Positions 6,799 through 12,336 of a DNA stretch of 12,336 nucleotides are shown in pieces. The notes beneath the pieces are model-generated. The model was not told where the DNA came from. It saw only the letters and a list, made by a program, of their open reading frames with translations, and searched no databases. This DNA comes from CAXGUU01 sp964012875. GTDB taxonomy: Bacteria > Pseudomonadota > Gammaproteobacteria > Ga0077536. Position 1 is the stretch's first letter. Each line of letters opens with the position of its first letter. The stretch lies in contig CAXGUU010000066.1 in NCBI GenBank assembly GCA_964012875.1, positions 1-12,336 on the forward strand. The letters are read 5' to 3'. The position numbers and the translations under genes were made by a program.

Positions 6799-6819
6799 GG
6801 GCGGTATTGAGGGTAGAAT
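6789..6819 (+). promoter_or_regulatory. Candidate sigma70 promoter for the HMGCS-like/thiolase pair
   Basis: tagaat at 6814-6819 matches the -10 consensus in five of six positions. The best upstream -35 is ttcttt (6789-6794) with a 19-base spacer, which is poor, so the call rests mainly on the -10. Transcription would start near 6826, leaving a leader of about 45 bases before ATG 6870. Confidence 0.3.
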
Positions 6820-6869
6820 ATGGTACCTACCAAGGCCCACAGCGAAACGCTCGCGGAGAACTGAAAAAT

Positions 6870-8312
6870 ATGGCAGCTGGCATCCTCGCCTACGGTGGCT
6901 ACGTGCCCAAATCGCGTTTGCAGCGCGCGGAAATAGCCAAAGCCCATACCTGGTTTAATCCTGGACTGCGCGGGCTGGGCAAGGGCGAACGCTCGATGGC
7001 CAACTGGGACGAGGATTCGGTAACGATGGCCGTCGAAGCGGGCCGTGACTGCCTCGAAGGGCTTGAACGGGATGCCATCGGAGCAATGTACATGGCGTCA
7101 ACGACGCACCCGTTCATGGATCGCCAGAATGCCGGCATCGTCGCCGAGGCGCTCAATTTGCCAAGCGCGTTGGCGACCATTGACCTGGCCGGGTCCCAGC
7201 GCGCAGGAACTTCTGCCCTGCTGCTGGCGCTGCGTAGTGTTGCCGAATCGCCGGTGCTTGTCGCGGCGAGTGAAAAGCGGCGCACGCGCGCGGCCAGTCC
7301 GCTTGAATTCACTTCGGGCGATGCCGCCGCCGCCTTGCTCGTTGGAGAAGGCGAGGTCATCGCCGAGTTTCTCGGCGGCACCACCGAAGCGGTCGATTTC
7401 GTTGATCACTTTCGTGGCGAGAATGAAACCTTTGATTACACTTGGGAAGAACGCTGGGTGCGCGACGAGAGCTACCTGAAAATAGTGCCGGTAGCGGTCA
7501 AGCGCGCGCTGGACACCGCCGGTATTGATGCTGGCGATGTCACGCGCTTCTGCTTCCCGAGCGCAATGCCCCGTGTTGCCGGAATGCTCGCGAAGACACT
7601 CGGCATCAACGAGGAAGCGGTGGCGGACAACCTGCAGGGAACGCTGGGTGAAGCAGGCTGCGCGCACAGCTTGGTGATGCTGGTGCACGCACTCGAGCAG
7701 GCCAGCCCCGGGGATAAGATTCTCGTCGCCGGTTTCGGTCAGGGGTGCGACGCGCTGGTTTTTCAGGTCACCGACGAAATCACGAACATGCAGGGCAGGC
7801 TTGGTATTGGCGGCCATCTCGCACGGCGGCGTGAGGAGAGCAATTACCAACGATTCGTTGCCTTCAACGAGCTACTGATCATGGACCGAGGCATTCGTGC
7901 CGAGGTCGACAAGAACACGGGGCTGACAACCCTGTTCAGGAACAAGGACATGAGTCAGGGTTTCAAGGGTGGCAAGTGTCGCGAATGCGGCACAATGCAG
8001 TTCCCGAAGACCAATATTTGCGTCAACCCGGAGTGCGGAGCAATGCACAGTCAGGACGAAGAACCGTTCGCCAGTAAGTCGGCAACGCTTAATTCGTTCA
8101 CTGCTGATGGCCTGACCTACACCCCGGATCCACCGAATTATTTCGGCATGGTTCAGTTTGAACACGGTGGCCGGTTGATGAGCGATTTCACGGACGTCGA
8201 CCCGGGTAGTGAACTATCAGTTGGGATGCCAATGCGCATGGTCTTCCGGGTCAAGGATTACGACAAACGACGCGGATTCAGACGCTACTTCTGGAAAGCA
8301 ACACCAGCCTGA
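6870..8312 (+). CDS. HMG-CoA-synthase-like (thiolase-fold) protein fused to a zinc-ribbon/OB-fold DUF35 tail
   Basis: A 480-residue two-part protein. Residues about 1-330 are a ketosynthase/HMG-CoA-synthase-like thiolase fold, opening with A-G-I-L-A-Y-G-G-Y-V-P. The nucleophile region reads D-L-A-G-S-Q110-R-A-G-T, with Gln where archaeal HMG-CoA synthases have Cys in F-A-C-K-A-G-T. Later V-A-G-F-G-Q-G-C-D-A-L matches the C-terminal thiolase strand. Residues about 365-480 form a DUF35 unit: a zinc ribbon with C370/C373 and C384/C389, then an OB-fold ending R-R-Y-F-W-K. DUF35 domains bind CoA thioesters in thiolase complexes. ATG 6870 is preferred to an upstream TTG at 6807 because it matches family N-termini and has cggaga about 10 bases upstream. 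The stop is 29 bases before the thiolase gene. Confidence 0.88.
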   Translation: MAAGILAYGGYVPKSRLQRAEIAKAHTWFNPGLRGLGKGERSMANWDEDSVTMAVEAGRDCLEGLERDAIGAMYMASTTHPFMDRQNAGIVAEALNLPSALATIDLAGSQRAGTSALLLALRSVAESPVLVAASEKRRTRAASPLEFTSGDAAAALLVGEGEVIAEFLGGTTEAVDFVDHFRGENETFDYTWEERWVRDESYLKIVPVAVKRALDTAGIDAGDVTRFCFPSAMPRVAGMLAKTLGINEEAVADNLQGTLGEAGCAHSLVMLVHALEQASPGDKILVAGFGQGCDALVFQVTDEITNMQGRLGIGGHLARRREESNYQRFVAFNELLIMDRGIRAEVDKNTGLTTLFRNKDMSQGFKGGKCRECGTMQFPKTNICVNPECGAMHSQDEEPFASKSATLNSFTADGLTYTPDPPNYFGMVQFEHGGRLMSDFTDVDPGSELSVGMPMRMVFRVKDYDKRRGFRRYFWKATPA

Positions 8313-8341
8313 GTCGCAGCTTCAATATTGAAGGAGATTTA

Positions 8342-9550
8342 ATGATGCCAAGCGGAATTAGAGACAAGGTCGCCATCCTTGGCATGGGATGTGCGAAGTT
8401 CGGCGAACGCTGGGACAAGAATGCCGACGACTTGATAGTCGAAGCGTACACAGAGGCACTTGCGGATGCGGGAATCGAAACCCACCAGATCGATGCGGCC
8501 TGGTTCGGAACTGCGATTGAAGAGCAGCATGTGGGGAAATCCGGCGTTCCACTGGCCCAGGCTCTGCGTCTGCCCCTGATCCCTGTGACCCGGGTCGAAA
8601 ACTACTGTGCTTCGGGCACCGAATCACTACGCGGCGCTGTGTACGCGGTTGCCTCGGGCGCGGCGGACATCGCGCTGGCCGCCGGTGTCGAAAAACTCAA
8701 GGACACGGGCTACGGTGGTTTGCCGCAGCGCAGCCGCGGTTCGGTCAACGACCTGTTCTGGGCCAACGCATCTGCCCCGGGCTCCTTTGCCCAGCTCGCC
8801 GCTGCCTACTCGGCCAAACACGGCGTCAACAAGGACGACCTCAAACGCGCCATGGCTCACGTTTCAGTCAAAAGCCATGACAATGGCTCGCGTAACCCCA
8901 AGGCGCACCTACGTAACAAGGTGACCGAAGAGAAGGTGCTGAATGCGCCGATGATTGCCGAACCGCTTGGCTTGTTCGATTGCTGCGGCGTCAGCGACGG
9001 AGCGGCCTGTGCCATTGTGACCACCCCCGATATTGCCCGCGGCCTAGGCAAGAAAGATCTCATTACTGTCAAAGCCCTGCAGCTAGCCGTTTCGAATGGC
9101 GTGGAGGCGCAGCACAACTCCTGGGATGGCAGCTATTTTATGACCACGCGTAAGGCGGCAGAAAGGGCTTATAAGGAAGCCGATATCAGCAAACCACGCG
9201 AACAGGTCTCGATGTTTGAAGTACACGATTGCTTCTCCATCACCGAACTCGTGACTATGGAGGATTTATTCATCTCTCCGGAAGGCGGGGCAGTGAAGGA
9301 CATTATGGATGGTTTTTATGATGCAGACGGCAAAGTGCCCTGCCAGATCGATGGCGGACTCAAATGCTTCGGCCACCCGATTGGTGCCTCGGGCCTGCGC
9401 ATGGTCTACGAAATGTATTTGCAGATGCAGGGTCGGGCGGGCGAACGACAGCGCAGTGAAGAGCCGGTTTTCGGACTGACGCACAATCTCGGCGGCTTCC
9501 CGCACCAGAACGTGTCGTCGGTCACCATCGTTGGTAAGGAAGGCGCCTGA
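8342..9550 (+). CDS. SCP2-type thiolase
   Basis: A 402-residue thiolase of the sterol-carrier-protein-2 class. The nucleophilic C89 lies in V-E-N-Y-C-A-S-G-T. H295-D-C-F298 replaces the N-E-A-F block of classical thiolases, and G344-H345-P-I-G-A-S-G carries the general base. The C-terminal C-G-G of classical thiolases is L-G-G-F here, as in SCP2 members, where another Cys (possibly C297) takes that role. aaggaga at 8331-8337 serves ATG 8342; a second ATG at 8345 is equally well placed. Its position 29 bases after the HMGCS-like/DUF35 gene suggests the two products form a complex. Likely substrates are 3-ketoacyl-CoAs with branched or ring-bearing chains. A retro-aldolase role, as in Ltp2-type proteins of steroid degradation, is an alternative. 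Confidence 0.93.
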   Translation: MMPSGIRDKVAILGMGCAKFGERWDKNADDLIVEAYTEALADAGIETHQIDAAWFGTAIEEQHVGKSGVPLAQALRLPLIPVTRVENYCASGTESLRGAVYAVASGAADIALAAGVEKLKDTGYGGLPQRSRGSVNDLFWANASAPGSFAQLAAAYSAKHGVNKDDLKRAMAHVSVKSHDNGSRNPKAHLRNKVTEEKVLNAPMIAEPLGLFDCCGVSDGAACAIVTTPDIARGLGKKDLITVKALQLAVSNGVEAQHNSWDGSYFMTTRKAAERAYKEADISKPREQVSMFEVHDCFSITELVTMEDLFISPEGGAVKDIMDGFYDADGKVPCQIDGGLKCFGHPIGASGLRMVYEMYLQMQGRAGERQRSEEPVFGLTHNLGGFPHQNVSSVTIVGKEGA

Positions 9551-9615
9551 GCGCGTTCATCAGAGAAACAGTGCTGCCTGCGCCGGTCGCCCGCAATTCT
9601 GGCGAGCGAGATGAC

Positions 9616-9636
9616 CGACGCGCTTCGATAGCGTCG
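9616..9636. other. Short hairpin after the SCP2-type thiolase gene
   Basis: cgacgc (9616-9621) pairs with gcgtcg (9631-9636) around a 9-base loop. No T-run follows on the + strand, so it is not a clear terminator. It lies between the thiolase stop and the 3' end of the CBS pseudogene on the other strand, where a bidirectional transcription end would be expected. Confidence 0.25.
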
Positions 9637-9680
9637 AGTGTAAGTCGGTAACCGGCGTGATCAGCAATTGGCCGAAGAGG

Positions 9681-10070
9681 TCAGATCACAACGTCGCGCT
9701 TTTGGCCGTTCTCAATTACGGCGTACATGAACTGCTCGAGCTCGGGTCCCATGGCGTCGAACGAGGAGGCCATCCCGAGCAGCTTTTCGCCCTCGACGAC
9801 CGCAGGTGTCGGAGCTGGCTCTGGTGTATGAGGTCAAGTACATGATCGAATGATTTGTCAGGACCGACGGTTGTCGACGCCCGCCGCGACGACGCGGAAC
9901 AAAGCGTCTCGCTCCGTGAAGATTCCTGCGAGGGTTTTACCTTCAAGGACAAGCATTGCGCCGACCTTATTGCCTTTCATTAGCGCGGCGGTCGCGGCGA
10001 CCGTCATGCCAGTTTTTGCCGTGACTAGGGTTTGCCCATTGATCACATCGCGGACATTTCAGCTACTCAT
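9681..10070 (-). pseudogene. CBS-domain protein pseudogene (at least two frameshifts and a nonsense codon)
   Basis: Read on the - strand, a two-CBS-domain protein can be followed in pieces. From 10058 down to about 9873 one frame gives N-V-R-D-V-I-N-G-Q-T-L-V-T, then K-V-G-A-M-L-V-L-E-G, and G-I-F-T-E-R-D-A-L-F-R-V-V-A-A-G, a canonical first CBS domain. It then dies at TGA 9858-9860. A second frame carries T-T-V-G-P-D-K-S-F-D-H-V-L-D-L and R-H-L (about 9878-9803). The first frame resumes at about 9802 with V-V-E-G-E-K-L-L-G-M and D-A-M-G-P-E-L-E-Q-F, ending at TGA 9681-9683. The second junction is explained by loss of one C. At the first, about 15 residues linking the domains are missing. An in-frame TGA (10059-10061) also lies three codons after the only upstream ATG. 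Intact relatives bind adenosyl nucleotides and are about 140 residues. Confidence 0.75.
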
Positions 10071-10205
10071 AAATTGGATGCCATTAAAATTAGGGAGCAG
10101 GATTTTACGTTCCTGCCGGACCACGGCCAAATCGAAGGGGCCGACCTCATCAAGGCGCGCGAGGATGCCCCACTGCGCCGGTTTTTCTTTGGCGATTTGA
10201 GTGAC
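10059..10205 (-). other. Unrecognised open stretch upstream of the CBS pseudogene
   Basis: In the same frame as the CBS pseudogene, 48 sense codons run from after a TAA (10206-10208) to TGA (10059-10061). The translation has natural-looking composition, for example W-G-I-L-A-R-L-D-E-V-G-P-F-D-L-A-V-V. I do not recognise it. There is no ATG or ribosome-binding site near its beginning. An ATG at 10241-10243 starts a different frame that would join it only by a frameshift. It could be the end of another decayed gene. The opposite strand is also open here, so this is weak. Confidence 0.25.
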
Positions 10206-10250
10206 TTAGGGCGCCATTCAACAGAGTCCGCCGCGACCATTTAAAGTACA

Positions 10251-10278
10251 TTGCGATCGTCGATCATTTGGTTATACT
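10251..10278 (+). promoter_or_regulatory. Sigma70-type promoter for the small gene at 10311
   Basis: The -35 ttgcga (10251-10256, four of six consensus) is followed after 16 bases by the -10 tatact (10273-10278, five of six). The predicted start near 10285 gives a leader of about 26 bases before ATG 10311. The spacing, AT-rich surroundings and position directly before a start codon make this the best promoter in the window. Confidence 0.5.
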
Positions 10279-10310
10279 CGCGCCCGTGTTTCTCCTAGAA
10301 ATTGTGGGCG

Positions 10311-10535
10311 ATGGCCAAATACCAGGATAAATTCACATTGTCTCCGGCTGACATTGACATCATAGAACGGGCCTTGTGGCTCGAGATGTCGCATCATGTC
10401 CCGCACGGCGTTGAATCTCCAACCGATACTATCAGCAGGACTCGTATTCGCGAGGTCCACCAGGTTCTGGGTAAAATTCATAACCAGAAGATTTTTTATT
10501 CGCAAGTGCGCGTCCCAGACGTTCCTTCCGCCTGA
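10311..10535 (+). CDS. Small conserved-looking protein of unknown function
   Basis: A 74-residue protein beginning M-A-K-Y-Q-D-K-F-T-L-S-P-A-D-I-D-I-I-E. Next come a variable middle with several His, and R-E-V-H-Q-V-L-G-K-I-H-N-Q-K-I-F-Y. It looks helical with no signal peptide or membrane segment, so it is probably cytosolic. The two blocks resemble small proteins I remember from other gammaproteobacteria, where a hydrophobic helix and an L-G-K-x-H-N-Q-K segment are kept; I know no function. ATG 10311 is chosen over TTG 10302 because it sits about 26 bases after a good promoter. The ribosome-binding site is weak (gtgggcg at most). It is probably a stand-alone transcription unit, divergent from the decayed CBS gene. 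Confidence 0.7.
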   Translation: MAKYQDKFTLSPADIDIIERALWLEMSHHVPHGVESPTDTISRTRIREVHQVLGKIHNQKIFYSQVRVPDVPSA

Positions 10536-10837
10536 CATTATCGGAGGCGCCACCCGCCGGCTTTGTTGCGAAACGTTCCGCGATGCTGGTTTGCGAATAG
10601 TAAACAGCGCTTCTCGAACGCTCCTCGCCTCACTATCGGGCGCGCTTGCGTGATAATTTGGCCGAATTAAAGCTTTGGTGGTCGTTAGGTCCGGCTCTGT
10701 TGCGGACCGCTCGGCATTGAGGCCAGTTTTACGCTGGATTACCGGACATCGAGCCGGCTCAAACGACCGGGGTAAACCGGTGTGACCACTTGCGATTGCT
10801 CAGTTATCTTATAGGGACCGCGCAATTCGAGATCCAC
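10536..10837. other. Non-coding gap before the acyl-CoA dehydrogenase pair
   Basis: I see no supported gene in these 302 bases. They hold two small inverted repeats: ggtccg (10688-10693) / cggacc (10703-10708), and accgg (10766-10770) / ccggt (10777-10781). gataat at 10652-10657 resembles a -10 box but lacks a -35. The promoter of the downstream dehydrogenase operon should lie here. A ttgcga at 10790-10795 repeats the -35 of the promoter at 10251, but no -10 stands at the right distance. Confidence 0.4.
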
Positions 10838-12022
10838 ATGCTCTTTGAACACCTGCTTGACCCACCGGACCGTGGCTTTCTGGACGAGGTGCGTGATTTT
10901 CTCGCAGAACACCTAAGCGAGGACATTGTTGCGGCGGAGGACGCCCAACGCTCGATGGTCGCCGACCTCAAGCGTGCCGAACAATGGATCGACATCATTC
11001 GCCCGAAACGGTGGCACGTCGGCAACTGGCCTAAGGAGGCTGGCGGCGCCGGTTTGTCGCCGATTCAGAACTACCTGCTGCTCTATGAATTCGGTTTGCA
11101 GGGCGCGCCGCATTTGCCGGCACAGGGGTTGAGTTATGTCGGTCCGACCATGGTCGAGTTCGGGACGGAAACGCAAATAGCGGAGATACTGCCCGGCATC
11201 ATTGACGGCCGCGATATCTGGTGCCAGGGATTTTCGGAGCCAGGTGCGGGATCCGATCTGGCGAGTGTGAAAACTTTCGCAGAGCGTTGTGGCGATGCCT
11301 ATTTCATTAACGGATCAAAAATCTGGACGACCGATGCCCATCACGCTAACAAGATTTTCTGTCTAGTGCGTACCAAGCAGGAGCAATCTTACGACGCCAT
11401 TAGTTTTCTTTTGATCGACATGGCGACACCCGGCGTTTCGGTTCGCCCAATTCGCCTCATGACCGGTGACCACGATCTGAACCAGGTGTTTTTTGATGAC
11501 GTCGAGGTGCCGGTTGAAAATCTTGTCGGAGAGGAAGGCGGCGGCTGGGCCGTCGCGCGCTACCTCCTAGAAATCGAAAGGGGCGCGTTCGTATTCGGCG
11601 GGCGGCTGCGTCGCCGCTTCGAACGCACACGCGATCAAATCCAGGCGACCGGTAGGAAAGACGCCGCTATCGATGCCGAAATCGACGCGCTGGACCGTGA
11701 CCTGCTTGCTTACGAGACGACCGAGCTTCGCCTCGGACATATGGCGCCCAGTCGTTCCACGGCCATGGCCGAAGCGAGTATCATCAAGATTGAATGGACT
11801 GAACTCCTGCAGCGCATCGACGCTTTGGCGGTCGCGGGCAGCGGTCGTGAATCTCTCTATGCTGATACGGAATCGCTCGGCGCCGGAACGCGTCATGAGG
11901 GGATCGCCATGACTGATCAGTTGTCGAGCTATTTCAATAACCTCGCCGCGACGATTTACGCCGGCAGCAACGAAGTTCAGCGCAACCTCGTTTACCGCGC
12001 GCTCAGAAAGGGGCGGTCATGA
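10838..12022 (+). CDS. Acyl-CoA dehydrogenase family protein (first subunit of a pair)
   Basis: A 394-residue FAD enzyme expected to introduce a 2,3 double bond into an acyl-CoA and pass electrons to ETF. The FAD/substrate block W128-C-Q-G-F-S-E-P-G-A-G-S-D140 is intact, followed by I-N-G-S-K-I-W-T-T. The C-terminal flavin-binding segment reads I373-Y-A-G-S-N-E-V-Q-R382. Medium-chain enzymes have their catalytic Glu in Y-E-G-T; here that position is A375. The base must therefore lie elsewhere, as in isovaleryl-CoA-type enzymes, or in the partner subunit. ATG 10838 starts a normal N-terminal helix; an upstream in-frame TTG at 10790 would add 16 unlikely residues. The stop overlaps the next gene's start in ATGA, as in the paired dehydrogenases of steroid and dicarboxylic acid degradation. 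Confidence 0.93.
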   Translation: MLFEHLLDPPDRGFLDEVRDFLAEHLSEDIVAAEDAQRSMVADLKRAEQWIDIIRPKRWHVGNWPKEAGGAGLSPIQNYLLLYEFGLQGAPHLPAQGLSYVGPTMVEFGTETQIAEILPGIIDGRDIWCQGFSEPGAGSDLASVKTFAERCGDAYFINGSKIWTTDAHHANKIFCLVRTKQEQSYDAISFLLIDMATPGVSVRPIRLMTGDHDLNQVFFDDVEVPVENLVGEEGGGWAVARYLLEIERGAFVFGGRLRRRFERTRDQIQATGRKDAAIDAEIDALDRDLLAYETTELRLGHMAPSRSTAMAEASIIKIEWTELLQRIDALAVAGSGRESLYADTESLGAGTRHEGIAMTDQLSSYFNNLAATIYAGSNEVQRNLVYRALRKGRS

Positions 12023-12336
12023 TGCGCTTCTCGCATAGCGATGAATGTCTTGCGTTGATAGAAAGCGCAGCCCGTTTCGTCAACGATCACTATAGTTCGC
12101 CTGAATCCGGGAATAAGCCTGACGCGACTTTCAATGCCGCGCGCTGGCGTGAGTTTGCGGAGTTCGGTTGGCTTGCGATCATTGTTGACGAACAAGCGGG
12201 CGGATTAAACGGCGGGCCGGCAATGCTGTCGGCCTTGGCACAGGCAATGGGGCCTGGCGCCATTCCGGAGCCGCTGTTGTCGCAATGCGCTCTCGGCGGA
12301 TATATGTTGAACGCGCTTGGCAATGCTACTAAGCGA
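12019..12336 (+). CDS. Second acyl-CoA dehydrogenase subunit, 3' end cut by the window
   Basis: An open frame of 106 codons from ATG 12019 to the window edge. The start overlaps the previous stop as ATGA; a second ATG at 12022 is also possible, and aaagggg lies about 8 bases upstream. The sequence has the N-terminal helical domain of acyl-CoA dehydrogenases: F-S-H-S-D-E, R-W-R-E-F-A-E-F-G-W-L-A-I, then E-Q-A-G-G-L-N-G-G-P and G-P-G-A-I-P-E-P. The P-E-P-L-L-S pattern is common in the smaller or degenerate partner of heteromeric dehydrogenases such as the ChsE and PimC/PimD pairs. With about 270 residues missing, whether it keeps FAD or the catalytic Glu cannot be judged. Confidence 0.88.
   Translation, partial: MMRFSHSDECLALIESAARFVNDHYSSPESGNKPDATFNAARWREFAEFGWLAIIVDEQAGGLNGGPAMLSALAQAMGPGAIPEPLLSQCALGGYMLNALGNATKR

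Noticed and set aside
6807..6869. TTG at 6807 as the start of the HMGCS-like protein
   Set aside because: The 21 added residues do not resemble family N-termini, the candidate -10 box would fall inside the coding region, and ATG 6870 has a better ribosome-binding site.
7098..7850. 250-codon open frame on the - strand
   Set aside because: It is antisense to the HMGCS-like gene, has no recognisable domain and has no plausible ribosome-binding site.
10059..10061. In-frame TGA read as selenocysteine, or the frame changes as programmed frameshifting, in the CBS locus
   Set aside because: CBS proteins of this kind are not selenoproteins. There is no hairpin of SECIS type, no slippery heptamer at either junction, and domain-linker sequence is missing. 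Decay explains all lesions more simply.
10032..10244. 70-codon + strand open frame starting at TTG
   Set aside because: It has a TTG start without a ribosome-binding site, lies antisense to the CBS relic region and has no known motif. It is kept only as the rival to the - strand reading of 10059-10205.
1..12336. CRISPR arrays, tRNA or rRNA genes, insertion sequences, phage or integron signatures
   Set aside because: I found no regularly spaced repeats, cloverleaf-like sequences, transposase or integrase motifs on either strand by eye.

Overview
The window looks like a chromosomal stretch from a GC-rich gammaproteobacterium, probably marine or soil. Two pointers are a DUF3012-type small lipoprotein and a CGFS glutaredoxin fused to a rhodanese. 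No gene gives a firm genus; a relative of the Woeseiales or Steroidobacterales is only a guess. I see no rRNA, tRNA, CRISPR array, insertion sequence or phage gene.

Layout. Positions 3-4268 are all on the + strand: the C-terminal two thirds of a classical thiolase, a short-chain dehydrogenase/reductase (SDR) with Phe in place of its catalytic Tyr, a tiny lipoprotein, a four-His cupin, a glutathione S-transferase, a three-domain Grx4/IscA-like/rhodanese protein and the DUF3012 lipoprotein. Two overlapping - strand genes follow: a DehI-like protein and a PNPOx-fold protein. The + strand resumes with a canonical SDR (5709-6470), a 36-residue basic protein, and the core pair of the window. That pair is an HMG-CoA-synthase-like protein with a built-in zinc-ribbon/OB-fold (DUF35) tail, followed 29 bases later by an SCP2-type thiolase. 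After it comes a decayed - strand CBS-domain gene, a small + strand gene behind a recognisable sigma70 promoter, and an acyl-CoA dehydrogenase pair joined by an ATGA overlap. The second dehydrogenase runs off the window.

How the genes fit together. Two thiolases, two SDRs, two acyl-CoA dehydrogenases and the HMGCS-like/DUF35 protein suggest CoA-thioester side-chain or ring degradation (beta-oxidation or retro-aldol type) of a steroid, terpenoid or branched acid. This substrate is an inference from gene families. The GST, cupin and DehI-like protein could handle activated or substituted intermediates, but nothing in the sequence ties them to the pathway. Several proteins lack a residue normally needed for catalysis: the first SDR, the HMGCS-like protein, the DehI-like protein and the IscA-like domain. 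The most notable unlabelled signal is the CBS pseudogene at 9681-10070, which is readable only by moving between two frames.
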